64,000 bases of DNA from Methylobacterium oryzihabitans (GTDB lineage: Bacteria; Pseudomonadota; Alphaproteobacteria; Rhizobiales; Beijerinckiaceae). Shown here piece by piece: positions 17,665-27,744 of the stretch (position 1 is the stretch's first letter; every line of letters starts with the position of its first letter). The translations under genes and the position numbers were made by a program. The notes under the pieces were generated by a model, which searched no databases, was not told where the DNA came from, and saw only the letters and a program-made list of their open reading frames with translations. Location of the stretch: NCBI RefSeq assembly GCF_004004555.2, contig NZ_SACP01000009.1, positions 124,001 through 188,000 of the forward strand. Direction: 5' to 3'.

Positions 17665-18726
17665 TCAGGCCACCAGGGCATCCTCGAACGGGAGGTGGGC
17701 CACCGCGTCGTTCGGGTCGAGCTGGGGCGCGAGATGCAGGGCGAGATCGCGCGGGCCGAGGTGGCAGAGGTCGGTGTTGAAGTCATCCTCGTGGGGATCG
17801 AGGTAGCTCACCAGGATGCCCGCGGCCTCGGCGCGCTGGCGCAGGGTCGCGGCACCCCGTTCGCCGGCTGGATCGGCGTCGCGGGCGATGTAGAGGTGGC
17901 GCAGGCCGGGAGGGAGGATCAGGGCACCGAGGTGGGCCCCCGACAGGGCAGCGACGTGCGGCACCGCCGGCAGGACGCGCTGGACCGACAGCACTGTCTC
18001 CATACCCTCGCCGGCCACCATCAGGTCGGACACAGTGCCGGGGAAGCGCACGCCATGGCCGAGCTGGTTGCCGAGGGTCCGCCGCTGGTCGCGCACCGCA
18101 GCCTTGCCCCGGCCGTCCGGAGCAAGCCAGGTCCGGCCGACCGCCATGACGGTGCCCGACAGATCGGTGACGCTGGCCATCAGAGCCGGATGGTAGGTGT
18201 CCGGGCCCTCGGGCTCCCTGGCCGAGGGCCGGTACAGGCAGCGCGGGTGGAACCGCAGGGCAGCCTGGTCGAGCGCGTGGCCGAGCCCGCGTGAGCGCAG
18301 GTAGGCCGCAGCGACGGTGCCGGGCACCGGCCGGCCGTAGCGCAGCATGCGACGGGCCGACTCGGCCGTATCGCGGGCCGCAGGGAGCGGGCGGTCCCGC
18401 TCCGGCACGGGCTGGTGAGGTATGCTCAGGAACGCCCGCGCTTCCGCGAGGGCCGCCTTCCAGTCCTCGTTGTTCTGGAGCCGGATCACGTCGAGCAGGT
18501 CGCCGTGCTCGCCGGTCGCGCTGTCGGTCCACTTGCCCCGGGCGCCCTTGCCGGTGCTCGGCCCTGTCAGCCGCACGTACATCGATCCGCCCTCGGTGTT
18601 GAAGACGTCTCCGACGCACCACCAGCGGCCGTTCCGGTGGCCGTTCGAGAGGTAGCGCCGGCAGAACGCCTCGACGTTGTCGGCGAGTTGGCGGGAGAGA
18701 TCCGCGGCGGTGGGATGGATCGGCAT
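17665..18726 (-). CDS. Toprim-domain protein (plasmid primase-like)
   Basis: A 353-residue protein of the Toprim group commonly encoded next to strawberry-notch genes on alphaproteobacterial plasmids. ATG 18726 gives MPIHPTAADL; the longer frame enters the upstream gene. The N-terminal ~130 residues resemble the primase-type zinc/N-terminal region (NGRWWCVGDVFNTEGGSMY, a DLLDVIRLQ segment), and the C-terminal half has a Toprim fold: Glu in VAGEGMETVLSV and the D-x-D of LYIARDADPAGERGA. It probably acts in priming or processing DNA of the mobile element. The helicase-methylase gene lies 25 bases upstream on the same strand. Confidence 0.88.
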   Translation of the reverse strand: MPIHPTAADLSRQLADNVEAFCRRYLSNGHRNGRWWCVGDVFNTEGGSMYVRLTGPSTGKGARGKWTDSATGEHGDLLDVIRLQNNEDWKAALAEARAFLSIPHQPVPERDRPLPAARDTAESARRMLRYGRPVPGTVAAAYLRSRGLGHALDQAALRFHPRCLYRPSAREPEGPDTYHPALMASVTDLSGTVMAVGRTWLAPDGRGKAAVRDQRRTLGNQLGHGVRFPGTVSDLMVAGEGMETVLSVQRVLPAVPHVAALSGAHLGALILPPGLRHLYIARDADPAGERGAATLRQRAEAAGILVSYLDPHEDDFNTDLCHLGPRDLALHLAPQLDPNDAVAHLPFEDALVA

Positions 18727-18751
18727 GGTCGGCCTCCGTCGGGTTCGTGCA

Positions 18752-21700
18752 TTAAGCGTGAGCGTGAGCGGCGACGCAACGTAACAGTGCATAGCGCTCG
18801 ATGACGGCGGCCAGGATGGTGGCCCCATTCTCTCCGACCGGGATGAACAGACGCGTACGAAACGAAATCACTTCTGAGAACAGGCCGATGGTCTTCAAGG
18901 CCGCCCGCGCGCTCTCGCTCACCCCGATCAACTCGATGCGGTGCTCGCTCATCACTCGGACTCTCTTCACCTGAAGCCCGCCGGTGAGCTGGAGGCTGGC
19001 CCGGCCCCCGAGCACGGCCGCGTAGGCGTCGGCCGGGGCCATGGCGGTACCGGCGCCGAGGTTGAGCTTCTCGCGGGTGACGTGCAGGTCCTGCGGGTCG
19101 ACCACGCGCCCGACGATGCGCTCGCCGGCGTCGGTCACGAGGCGGAACACCCGCATGTCGATGCCGGGCAGGCGATCCCAGATCGGCAGGAGCAGACCGG
19201 TGACCACGTAGAGGGTGCGCTCGTCGAACTCGGGCAGGCTGGCGAGCTCGGCGCTCCAGGCCGCCGCGAAGGCCTCGGCCGATACCTCCTCGAACGAGGA
19301 GCGCGCGTACTGGTCGCGGTCGAGGAGCTGGCGCTGGAGCGGGCGCACCAGGCGGACCCGCGCCACCACCGAGCCGTCCTCGCGCGTCTCGCTCGCCGCC
19401 TTGCCCATCAGCGCCGGCCGGCCGGATTTTGCGTTCACGACGGGGCGGTAGCCGTCGGCGATCATGTCGAGCGCCGCGGCAAGGTCAAGCGGCCGGAGCC
19501 GGCGGCGCTCGGAGATGGTCAGGAGGTGGGTGTGCGCGCCGCTCGCCGGGTGGGTGTACGCCACCTCGCGGTCGGTCACGGTGAAGGATTCAGCCGTCAG
19601 CACCTCGACGCCGACGTCGTAGACCCCGGCCGAGATCGCGCCCTCGATCACCAGGGCCAGGCGCTCCTCGAACGCCTCGAAGAGGCGGTTCTGCATATCG
19701 ATGCGGAGCGCGAGCACGCGGTTGAGGAAGCGGCCGATCGGCGGCAGCTCGTCAAGCAGCGCGCCGCTCTCCGTGGTGAGGGCGAGGCCGGTGGTCGCTT
19801 CGAACACCTTGAGCGGGCAGCCCTCGATCTCCCCGCGCATGATTGCCCAATAGAGCTGGCGCAGCGCGGTGGCCGCGTACGGCCCCTCCAGATTGTCCTC
19901 CGGCCGGAACAGGCCCTGACCACCGGTCTGGCGCTGGCCGCGGGTGATGGCGCCGAGCGTGTCGAGGCGGCGCGCGATGGTCGAGAGGAAGCGCTTCTCG
20001 CCCTTCACGCTGGTGGTCACCGGGCGAAACCGCGGCGGTTGCGCCTGGTTCGTCCGGTTGGTGCGGCCAAGCCCCTGCACGGCGGCATCGGCCTTCCATC
20101 CGGCCTCGAGCAGGTAGTGCACGCGCAGGCGCTGGTTCTTCGCGCCCCGGTCGGCGTGGTAGCTGCGCCCGGTGCCGCCGGCATCGGAGAACACAAGGAT
20201 CCGCTTTTCGTCGTCCTGGAAGGCCTGCGTCTCGGACAGGTTGGCGCTGCCAGGGCGGTTCTGGAGCACGAGGCGATCGATCCCGTCCTTGCCCGCCTGG
20301 CGCACGATGCGGCGCGATCGCCCGGTCACCTCGGCAACGACGTCCGTGCCGAAGTGGTGCAGGATCTGGTCGAGGGCCGACTGCACGGGTGCGAGCCCGC
20401 ACAGGTGCTCGATCAGGGCGTCACGGTTCTCGACGGCCTCACGGCACAGGACGGGCTGGCCGTCGGCATCGATCACCGGCCGGGACTCGATGTTACCGTC
20501 AGCGTCGCTGTAGGGCTCGTAGAGCTGGGTCGGGAAGGCGTGCTTGAGGTAGTCGATGACGTACTCGCGCGGCGTGACGTCGACGTGGAGGTCGCCCCAC
20601 TCCTCCGAGGGGATCTCGGCCAGCCGCCGCTCCATTAGCGCTTCGCCGGTCGAGACGATCTGCACGACCGCGGCGTGGCCGGCCTCGATCCCCGCCTCGA
20701 TCGCCGCGATCAGGCTCGGGCACTTCATTGCCGTGAGGAGGTGGTTGAAGAAGCGCTGCTTGCTCGACTCGAAGGCGGAGCGGGCAGCAGACTTGGCCGC
20801 GCGGTTCAGCGTTCCGGATGTGCCGGTGACGCCCGAGGCCTTCAGCGCCGCGTCGAGGTTAGTGTGGATGACCTGGAAGGCGTCGGCGTAGTCGTCGTAG
20901 ATCGCCGTCTGCTCCGCCGTCAGCACGTGCTCCAGCATCTCGACCTCGACGCCGGCGTAGGACAGCGAGCGGGCGGTGTAGAGGCCTAGCGCCTTCAGAT
21001 CGCGCGCCAGCACCTCCATGGCGGCCAGGCCGCCCTGGTCCATCGCGGTGATGAAGTCCGACCGGGTGGGGAAGGGGAAAGCGCCCCCGCCCCACAGGCC
21101 GAGCCGGTGGGCGTAGGCGAGCTTCTCGACCGTGACCGCGCCGGTCGCGCTCACGTAGATCACCCGGGCATCCGGCAGGCGGTACTGAAGCGCGAGCCCG
21201 GCGCGGCCTTGCTGCGAAGCCTCGACCACACCGCGGTCGCCCGAGCCGGCCGCCGCGTTGGCGAGCGCGTGGGCTTCGTCGAGGGCGATCACGCCGTCGA
21301 AGTCAGGCCCGAGCCAGGCGAGGATCTGGTCGAGGCGCGAGCCGGACCCGTTCCGCCCGGCGCCGCGCAGGGTCGCAAAGGTCGTGAACAGGATGCCCTC
21401 GGCCAGCGTCACGGGCTTACCCGGCGCGAAGCGCGACAGCGGGACGATCTGGAGCGGCTCCTGGCCGAGGTGGCGCCAATCCCGCTGGGCATCTTCCAGC
21501 AGCGCCTCGTTCTTCGAGATCCAGAGCGCCTTGCGGCGACCTCGGCACCAGTTGTCGAGGATGACGCCGGCGACCTGGCGCCCCTTGCCCGCGCCGGTGC
21601 CGTCGCCAAGGAAGAAGCCCTGGCGGAAGCGCACCGCCCCCTCGGCGTCCGCAGCCGCGGCCGAGAGGAGCGTACCGGTCTCATCGACGGTCCAGTGACC

Positions 21701-23107
21701 GGGCAGGTGGCAGGCGTGGGCGGCGCCGGCGTAGATCACTGTCTCAAGCTGGCATTCCGAGAGCAGGCCGGCCGAGACGACCGGTGCGGGGAGGCGCGGG
21801 GCGTAGCCCGGTCGGGGCAGGCGCACCGAGGCCATGGCGGTCGACTGGACCAGCGGGGTCGGATGGGCGTGAGCGCCCTCGATCCGCAGGGTCTCCAGGG
21901 CGTAGGCTTCGTAGAGGGCCGCCTCGGCGGCGAGCGTCGCGGGCAGCTCCTCGATCACCTTGTAGGCGATCTCCGAAGCGGTGACGTCGGCGGCAGCCGC
22001 CGAGGCGACCTGGGGCGAGGGGAGGGAGCGCGGGGCCGGCCCCGGCTTGCGGGAAAGCCCCGGGATCGAAGCCCGGCGGGCCGGTGCGGCGGCCGGCTCC
22101 AGGCGGGCCGGGACATGAGCCAGAACAGCGGCCAGCAGCCCGGCCACATCCTCCATCAGGCCGAGCGGAGCGACGTGCGTACCCGTCTCGCCGGCGGGCA
22201 GGCGGTCGAAGACGTGGAGGCGCACGTCGACGCTGGTGCCGTGCTTGGCATAGGCCCGCCCTGACAGGCCGGCGGAGAACACAAGCCGCCCGCCGCGCTC
22301 GCCAAGCGCCGCGAAGGCCTTGGCCGCGCCCGAGCGATCGGGCCGGAAGCTCTCGCCGGTGATGGCGACCAGGCGCCCGCCGCGGGGGAGCCGCGAGAGG
22401 GCCGAGCGCAGGTGATCGCCGGTCGCGTCGCGATACCGGCCTTCGACCTGTGCCGCGACCGAGAAGGGCGGGTTCATCAGGACCACGCTCGGCGCCAGGT
22501 CCTCGGCCAGGCGGTCGTGGATCTGCGCCGCGTCGAGCTGCGTGACCGAACCGGCCGGGTAGAGCGCCGCGAGCAGGCCCGCCCGGGTCGCGGCGAGCTC
22601 GTTGAGGTGGAGGCGTGCGCCCGCAAGCTCGGCGTGGACCGCGAGCAGGCCCGTTCCGGCCGACGGCTCCAGCAGCACCTCGCTCGGCCGCAAGCCGCAG
22701 GCGAGGGCCGCGACGTAGCCGAGGGGAAGGGGAGTTGAGAACTGCTGGAGCGCCTCGCTCCCCTCGCTGCGCCGGGTGTGGGTCGGCAGCATGCCGGCGA
22801 TCCGGGCGAGCATCGCGAGCCGGCCGGCCGGGGTCGCGGCCTTGGCGCGGATCGCCGGCCAGAACCGGCGCAGGAACAGCACCTGGGCGACCTCGCCGGC
22901 CTCGTAGGCGTCCTTCCATAGCCACAGACCCGAGACGTCGCTGCCGCCGCAGGCGGCCTCCATCGCCGTCCGCAGGGCGGCGGTCTCGATCGCCCGGCCC
23001 TGCGCCAGCGCGTCAGCGAGGCGGGTGCCGGCCTCGACGATGGCGGCCGGGCTCGGGGTAAGGGCGGTGCTCGCCTGGAAGTCCTTGGCGCTGATCGAGA
23101 AGTTCAT
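18752..23107 (-). CDS. strawberry-notch-type helicase with N-terminal methyltransferase domain
   Basis: A 1451-residue two-module protein. Residues ~100-300 form an N6-adenine-type methyltransferase (LLEPSAGTG at 146-153 and MNPPF at 211-215). Residues ~440-1250 form the strawberry-notch SF2-like NTPase: Walker A GDGTGAGKGRQ at 501-511, DEAH at 610-613 and the Sno C-terminal signature (SDAGGTGRSYHAD, then QGLGRTNRTNQAQPPRF). Such proteins are hallmark genes of large alphaproteobacterial plasmids and islands and are thought to protect or remodel element DNA. ATG 23107 has AGGAG upstream. It precedes and likely shares transcription with the Toprim gene. Confidence 0.93.
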   Translation of the reverse strand: MNFSISAKDFQASTALTPSPAAIVEAGTRLADALAQGRAIETAALRTAMEAACGGSDVSGLWLWKDAYEAGEVAQVLFLRRFWPAIRAKAATPAGRLAMLARIAGMLPTHTRRSEGSEALQQFSTPLPLGYVAALACGLRPSEVLLEPSAGTGLLAVHAELAGARLHLNELAATRAGLLAALYPAGSVTQLDAAQIHDRLAEDLAPSVVLMNPPFSVAAQVEGRYRDATGDHLRSALSRLPRGGRLVAITGESFRPDRSGAAKAFAALGERGGRLVFSAGLSGRAYAKHGTSVDVRLHVFDRLPAGETGTHVAPLGLMEDVAGLLAAVLAHVPARLEPAAAPARRASIPGLSRKPGPAPRSLPSPQVASAAAADVTASEIAYKVIEELPATLAAEAALYEAYALETLRIEGAHAHPTPLVQSTAMASVRLPRPGYAPRLPAPVVSAGLLSECQLETVIYAGAAHACHLPGHWTVDETGTLLSAAAADAEGAVRFRQGFFLGDGTGAGKGRQVAGVILDNWCRGRRKALWISKNEALLEDAQRDWRHLGQEPLQIVPLSRFAPGKPVTLAEGILFTTFATLRGAGRNGSGSRLDQILAWLGPDFDGVIALDEAHALANAAAGSGDRGVVEASQQGRAGLALQYRLPDARVIYVSATGAVTVEKLAYAHRLGLWGGGAFPFPTRSDFITAMDQGGLAAMEVLARDLKALGLYTARSLSYAGVEVEMLEHVLTAEQTAIYDDYADAFQVIHTNLDAALKASGVTGTSGTLNRAAKSAARSAFESSKQRFFNHLLTAMKCPSLIAAIEAGIEAGHAAVVQIVSTGEALMERRLAEIPSEEWGDLHVDVTPREYVIDYLKHAFPTQLYEPYSDADGNIESRPVIDADGQPVLCREAVENRDALIEHLCGLAPVQSALDQILHHFGTDVVAEVTGRSRRIVRQAGKDGIDRLVLQNRPGSANLSETQAFQDDEKRILVFSDAGGTGRSYHADRGAKNQRLRVHYLLEAGWKADAAVQGLGRTNRTNQAQPPRFRPVTTSVKGEKRFLSTIARRLDTLGAITRGQRQTGGQGLFRPEDNLEGPYAATALRQLYWAIMRGEIEGCPLKVFEATTGLALTTESGALLDELPPIGRFLNRVLALRIDMQNRLFEAFEERLALVIEGAISAGVYDVGVEVLTAESFTVTDREVAYTHPASGAHTHLLTISERRRLRPLDLAAALDMIADGYRPVVNAKSGRPALMGKAASETREDGSVVARVRLVRPLQRQLLDRDQYARSSFEEVSAEAFAAAWSAELASLPEFDERTLYVVTGLLLPIWDRLPGIDMRVFRLVTDAGERIVGRVVDPQDLHVTREKLNLGAGTAMAPADAYAAVLGGRASLQLTGGLQVKRVRVMSEHRIELIGVSESARAALKTIGLFSEVISFRTRLFIPVGENGATILAAVIERYALLRCVAAHAHA

Positions 23108-23288
23108 TGGCGCGGCTCCTGTCAGATCGTGCCGGACCGCGTGGCTCTCTCTCGTCCTCGCGTCGGCTTAATCCCCGACAGGGCTCCTCTTCCTCTCAAC
23201 TCGCGGGACTTTAATCCCGCAGTGCAGTATCGGGGACACACCAGGCCCCCTTCCACACAGTCACTTCCTTTCGGAATGGTTAAGACCA

Positions 23289-23984
23289 TTGACCGATGGC
23301 CGAGTCATGCGCTTGCATGGAACAGTCAGACACAGCGGAGGGATTCGTCGGTTGAACCGGCCGCAATCGAATGGAGACGCCGAGATCGTGCGCTGCACGG
23401 CTCGGATCGTGATGGGATACGTCGCCGGCAACCGCTTGCCGGCCGCTGATCTCGCCACGCTCATCACGACGGTGTCGAAGGCGCTCAGGTCTCCGCACGA
23501 CTTCGAGGTCGCCACGGCGACGCCCGTGATCGCCCAGGCCGTACCCAAGGTGTCCTACGTCGCATCGGACTATCCCCGCCCGCAGGTCCCGGCGCGCCTC
23601 CTTTCGCTCAAGGAGATCGCGGACTCGGTCCAGGAAACCTACCTCGTCTGCTTCGAGGACGGCGAGCACTACCGGATGCTGGCTCGGCATCTTCGGCTGT
23701 TCGGCCTGACGCCCGACGCCTACCGTGAGAAGTGGGGCCTGCCCGACGACTACCCGATGATGCCGGCGGCCCACCTCAAGCATCGCGCCGAGCTCGCCCG
23801 GCAGCGCAACCTCGGGAAGCACGATCGCAGCACGGCCAAACCGCGAAGGAAGTCCGCCATCACCGCGAAGACGCAGACGCGGGGCGCTGAGGACCCACCC
23901 AAACCGAAGCCCTACAGCGTGGGTCTCACCCGAGGCGGGTGGCGCCGGCAGGGCGACGTGGGACAGGGTGCGAGCCCGGGCTGA
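23289..23984 (+). CDS. Ros/MucR-family transcriptional regulator
   Basis: Up to 231 residues; the family region starts around residue 30 (AEIVRCTARIVMGYVAGN..LPAADLATLI), so a start further downstream is possible. The DNA-binding block is YLVCFEDGEHYRMLARHL with YREKWGLPDDYPMMP. Compared with canonical Ros/MucR it keeps the first Cys and first His, but the second His is lost (RLFG instead of THY). A long basic tail follows (residues ~185-231). It is divergent from the strawberry-notch gene, 180 bases away, and may control the backbone promoters. Confidence 0.85.
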   Translation: MTDGRVMRLHGTVRHSGGIRRLNRPQSNGDAEIVRCTARIVMGYVAGNRLPAADLATLITTVSKALRSPHDFEVATATPVIAQAVPKVSYVASDYPRPQVPARLLSLKEIADSVQETYLVCFEDGEHYRMLARHLRLFGLTPDAYREKWGLPDDYPMMPAAHLKHRAELARQRNLGKHDRSTAKPRRKSAITAKTQTRGAEDPPKPKPYSVGLTRGGWRRQGDVGQGASPG

Positions 23985-24014
23985 TGCCCGGCCCGGTGCG
24001 GATCTTGGGCGAGA

Positions 24015-24320
24015 TCAGGCCGCCGCCTTCACCCCGCGCCTCCACGCGATGCGTGCGTCGCGGCTGGCGTTGGCGAGGGTCTTGAGCAGATCACCGTGGC
24101 AGGCCAGGGGCGCGCACCAGCACACGAGATCGCGCCCGCGCAGCTCGTCCAGCGCGCGCAGCAGCAGGTGCTGGTCGGCCAGCCACCGCCCGTACTTCTC
24201 GATCACCTCGGCGCGGGTCCCGTCCTTGCCGATGACGAACGGGTTGCCCCATTTCGAGCCGCGGCCGATGTAGACGGCCCCATCGTGGGTTCCGGTCCGT
24301 TTGTTCAGAACTCGACACAT
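24015..24320 (-). CDS. DUF4326 domain protein
   Basis: A 101-residue protein matching DUF4326 over most of its length: VYIGRGSKWGNPFVIGKDG, the RAEVIEKYGRWL helix and RGRDLVCWCAPLACHGDLL with its Cys-x-Cys and Cys-His pattern, which may bind metal. DUF4326 proteins are common on phages and plasmids; biochemical function is not established. It lies downstream of the ParB-like gene on the same strand. Confidence 0.9.
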   Translation of the reverse strand: MCRVLNKRTGTHDGAVYIGRGSKWGNPFVIGKDGTRAEVIEKYGRWLADQHLLLRALDELRGRDLVCWCAPLACHGDLLKTLANASRDARIAWRRGVKAAA

Positions 24321-24506
24321 CGTCCTGCTCCCGATCGCTGATGCGTCGTGGCGACCGCGGTCGAGGGGGCGGGGTCACGCGAGCCTTCAGGCGAGCGGGA
24401 ACGGCCTGCCCGTTGACCCCGACCCCGCCGCGGTCATGCAGGACGCTCGTAGCGAGCGGGGATCGGGACGGGTCCGAGCGCAAGGCCCGCACCCGTCCAT
24501 GGCCGC

Positions 24507-26759
24507 TCACTCGGCGGCGATGGCATACCCCATGTTGCCGTCGGCCGAGCCGTCCTCGCCGTTGAGGAAGGGCGGAAGCGGCTCGCTCGGCTCGGACCCG
24601 GCCTCCTCCGCAGCGTCGCCGAGGAACGCCGGCAGTGCGACCTCCGCGATCGCCGTCGCCTCATCGGATTCAGCGGTCTTGGCCGGGGCCGTCGCCCCCT
24701 CGGCACTCAGGCCGGGCGTGCGCAGCAGATCGGGCAGCCAGCCGCTGTCGGCCATCAGCCGCTCGGCTTCGCGCGCCATATCGGCCTTCTTGAGGTGGTC
24801 GAGGAGCTGGGCCTTGTCCTCCCCCTTGGCCTCGCGCACCGCGGCCAGGATCTTGCCCTTCGTCACTCGCGAGAAGTAGTTCGCCGCCGTCGGATGCCAG
24901 TCGCGGGTCATGTCGAGTCCGACGAGTTGGGCGAGCTGGTCGGCGTGCGGCATCACCTCGGCAGGCCGCCGATCGTATTGCGTGTGCATCGCGTTGATGC
25001 TGAGGCCCGCGCAGAGCGCGAACAGGTCCGTGCGCTGCTCGGGGCCTAAGTCGACCAGGAAGTCCCAGATTGCGCGGTGGTCGGCCGGCAGGCGCCGCGC
25101 CCACGCCTCACGCTTGACGCCGAGGGCACTCGCCGGCCGGTAGGCGTCGAGGCCCTGGACGGTGTGGTCGGGCCGGGCCGAACTGGTGGAGACCTCCAGG
25201 CACGACGCGGCGCGGTAGCCGGTGACGATCACCCGGATCACCATGGCGTGCACGACCGCGATGAAGGCCGCCTCGGGGTCGTCGGCCAGCGCCTCGCGCA
25301 GCGCGATCGTGCGGTAGGTGGTCAGCTCGATCCGGTGCTGCTCGGAGAGCGGGCGCTCGACCTCTTCCGGCTCGGGCGCAGGGGCAGACGCGGGCGTGCC
25401 GCCCCCGATCGTGATGACCGTGCGCATCACCGCCGGAGCCGGGGCAGCGACACTGCCCGAGGGGGACGCGACCGGCTCGCTGATCGGCGCCGGCGCCGCT
25501 CCGGCCGCGACCGCGGCGGAGTCCGTTCCCGGCGGGGTCTCCGTCTCCGCCCGGGGCTCGTCCTCGGGCCGGACGTAGCCGCGGCGCACCTTCGGCGTAC
25601 CGTCGTAGTCGAGGGTGACGAAGGCGCCGGCGATCGCGATGTCGGCCGGGTCGTAGATCTCGGCACGCGCCTCGAACGCGGCGATGTCCTTCTCCAGCTT
25701 GGCCATCCGATGCGCGGCGTCGGCGGGCCACTCCTCGTCGCCGTAGCCGTGCTCGTTGTCGAGCTGCTCACGCTCAGCCAGAGCCGCCTCGAACGCCTCG
25801 GCCTCGGCTTCGCTCAGGTCGGAGCGGGTCGGCAGGGCACGCAGGCCGTAGACGCGGCTCGCCATCAGCGAGAGCGACACCTCGATCCACTTCCAGCCCT
25901 CGGCCGCCACGGTGGCGCCGAACTCGGCCAGCTTCGCCTCGGCCAAGCGGTCGAGCAGCGCGGGATCCTGGAACCACTCGTCGCCGCGCTCCGTGAACAG
26001 GTCGCGCAGGACAACGCCGCCAGCGGCCTCGTAGGCGTCCTGGCCGACGAAGATCGCCCGGGGCTCGCCCATGCTCACCGTGCGCTCGGTCAGGGCCTGC
26101 CGGATCCCCCAGTTGCTCAAGGCGCCTCGCTTCTTCAACGCCTCCCAGACCTGGACCTGGCGCGCCTGATCCTCCGTGACCGAGAACGCCATCAGGCATT
26201 CCAGCGTCATCTCGCCAGCGCCGTAGGCCTCGAGCAGGACCGGGCTGATCCCGGCGAGCCGCAGGCGCTGACCGACGATCCGCTCCGTCACGAAGAACCG
26301 GGCCGCGATATCGGCGTGGGGCATGCCGGCGTCGGCGAGCGCCTTGAACGCGCGGAACTGGTCGAGCGGGTGCAGGGCCTCGCGGTGGGCGTTCTCGGCC
26401 AGCGAGTCCTCCTCGGCACTGATCGCGCTGTCGGCTGCGCGCACGATGCAGGGCACCTTGACGCCCTTGGCCATGCGGCGGGTCTTCACCAGATGCTCCA
26501 GCGCCCGGAAGCGGCGTCCGCCGGCGGGCACCTCGTAGCGGCCGGTCTCCTGACCCGCCTCGTCGAGGATCGGACGGACGTTCAGGTTTTGCATCAGGCC
26601 GCGGTGGGCGATGTCGTTCGCCAGATCCTCAATGCTCTGCCCGTGGGCGATCCGACGCACGTTCGCCTGGCTCAAGACGAGCTTCTCGAACGGGATCGCG
26701 ACCGCCTCGGTCAGCGTGATCTTCGCAACGGCCTTCGTGCTAGTCTTCGCGCTGGTCAT
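24507..26759 (-). CDS. large ParB/Srx-domain protein (plasmid ParB-like)
   Basis: A 750-residue protein. Residues ~20-130 are the ParB N-terminal/nuclease-like domain (LSQANVRR, DLANDIAHRGLMQNLNVRP, YEVPAGGRRFRALEHL, ENAHREALHPLDQFRAF), followed by the ParB helix-turn-helix (ADIAARFFVTERIVGQRLRLAGI). Residues ~230-400 are charged, ~400-470 low-complexity Ala/Pro-rich, and the C-terminal ~280 are a helical region typical of the large ParB-like proteins of alphaproteobacterial elements. With no parA nearby it is more likely a regulator or DNA-processing factor of the element than a true partition protein. Confidence 0.9.
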   Translation of the reverse strand: MTSAKTSTKAVAKITLTEAVAIPFEKLVLSQANVRRIAHGQSIEDLANDIAHRGLMQNLNVRPILDEAGQETGRYEVPAGGRRFRALEHLVKTRRMAKGVKVPCIVRAADSAISAEEDSLAENAHREALHPLDQFRAFKALADAGMPHADIAARFFVTERIVGQRLRLAGISPVLLEAYGAGEMTLECLMAFSVTEDQARQVQVWEALKKRGALSNWGIRQALTERTVSMGEPRAIFVGQDAYEAAGGVVLRDLFTERGDEWFQDPALLDRLAEAKLAEFGATVAAEGWKWIEVSLSLMASRVYGLRALPTRSDLSEAEAEAFEAALAEREQLDNEHGYGDEEWPADAAHRMAKLEKDIAAFEARAEIYDPADIAIAGAFVTLDYDGTPKVRRGYVRPEDEPRAETETPPGTDSAAVAAGAAPAPISEPVASPSGSVAAPAPAVMRTVITIGGGTPASAPAPEPEEVERPLSEQHRIELTTYRTIALREALADDPEAAFIAVVHAMVIRVIVTGYRAASCLEVSTSSARPDHTVQGLDAYRPASALGVKREAWARRLPADHRAIWDFLVDLGPEQRTDLFALCAGLSINAMHTQYDRRPAEVMPHADQLAQLVGLDMTRDWHPTAANYFSRVTKGKILAAVREAKGEDKAQLLDHLKKADMAREAERLMADSGWLPDLLRTPGLSAEGATAPAKTAESDEATAIAEVALPAFLGDAAEEAGSEPSEPLPPFLNGEDGSADGNMGYAIAAE

Positions 26760-26873
26760 GGTCCGTCATCCCTGGCTCGGGCGGCCGGGCTCTCTGTCCG
26801 ACCTCGAAACCCTCACACAGGCGGAGCCCCCCTCTGACTCCAGAAGGGGGCCGACGGATCGAAGTACGCCGGA

Positions 26874-27353
26874 TCAGGCGGTGACCTGCCGGGCGGCGCC
26901 AGCGGCCACGACCAGGGTCAGCGGCGGCACGGCGGAGGCCTCTGCTTTCTCAAGCCGGGCCATGACATCGGATAGGGTCTCGCCGGCCTCGTGGCAGTTC
27001 CGGAGGGCCGCCAGGGTGATCATCGGCTTGCCGCCGTCGTCGGCCGACTCCTCCACCGGGCTCGCCATGCCCGGCTGCCAGAACTTCACGCCGGCATCGA
27101 ACACGCCGGGACGGGCGATCCAAGCGCGGTGGTAGGACAGTCCGTGGTTCCGGCAGAATGCGTCGAGGCCCGGGGTCAGGCCGTAATCCTGCGCGTCCTC
27201 GAAGGTCAAACTCGTGCCGTTGGCCAGCGCGTCGCGCACGAGTGTGTCGGCCTCTGCGAAGTACACGCTCGCCGCTGCGACCAGTGCTGTGACGGCCCCA
27301 GGGCCCACCATAGCGCCGCCGATGGTCACGGTGGTCATCACGTACTCGCCCAT
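26874..27353 (-). CDS. hypothetical plasmid-backbone protein
   Basis: 159 residues (or 154 from the second ATG, MTTVTIGG). No family recognised. The N-terminal third is Ala/Val-rich and partly hydrophobic; the middle contains CRNHGLSYHRAWIARPGVFDAG. It sits 114 bases upstream of the ParB-like gene on the same strand and is probably co-transcribed. Confidence 0.6.
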   Translation of the reverse strand: MGEYVMTTVTIGGAMVGPGAVTALVAAASVYFAEADTLVRDALANGTSLTFEDAQDYGLTPGLDAFCRNHGLSYHRAWIARPGVFDAGVKFWQPGMASPVEESADDGGKPMITLAALRNCHEAGETLSDVMARLEKAEASAVPPLTLVVAAGAARQVTA

Positions 27354-27366
27354 GGTGCTCGCTCCT

Positions 27367-27744
27367 TCACCGCGGATCCGCCGGAAGCCGGCGGTCCTGC
27401 ACGGGCGAACGGCCCCCCTCAGGCGTGAGGAGGGCCGGCATGGGCGGCGTCAGGCGTCGAGGCCGGGCGAGGACGGTCGGCAGCGACAGGCCCGACCGGG
27501 ACGGGATCGGCTCGCTCGATCCGGACACGATCCGCAGCACCACCGCGCCGGCCGAGGCGAGATCGTGAAGCTCGATCAACACCACGAGCGCCTCCGCCAC
27601 GTCTCCGGCGAGGACGCCCAGAGCCTCGTCGACCGAGGCAGCGAAGCGGCGGCCGACCAGCTCGAGGGATGCCGCCTCGAGCACCCGGTCCGTGTCTTGG
27701 ACGGAGATGTCGAGGGCCAGGGTGTAGGAAAGGGGGTCGGTCAT
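27367..27744 (-). CDS. hypothetical protein
   Basis: 125 residues from ATG 27744 (MTDPLSYTLAL); the in-frame extension to 27918 has poor composition and was rejected. The first 80 residues read as a compact alternating helix/strand domain (LALDISVQDTDRVLEAASLELVG, VAEALVVLIELHDLASAGAVVLRIV), the rest is Pro/Arg-rich. Unknown family; 13 bases upstream of the previous gene on the same strand. Confidence 0.5.
   Translation of the reverse strand: MTDPLSYTLALDISVQDTDRVLEAASLELVGRRFAASVDEALGVLAGDVAEALVVLIELHDLASAGAVVLRIVSGSSEPIPSRSGLSLPTVLARPRRLTPPMPALLTPEGGRSPVQDRRLPADPR

Noticed and set aside
17422-18294. 290-codon plus-strand frame
   Set aside because: Antisense shadow of the Toprim gene.
18941-20638. 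565-codon plus-strand frame
   Set aside because: Antisense to the strawberry-notch gene, which carries clear helicase motifs.
25077-26837. 586-codon plus-strand frame
   Set aside because: Antisense shadow of the ParB-like gene.
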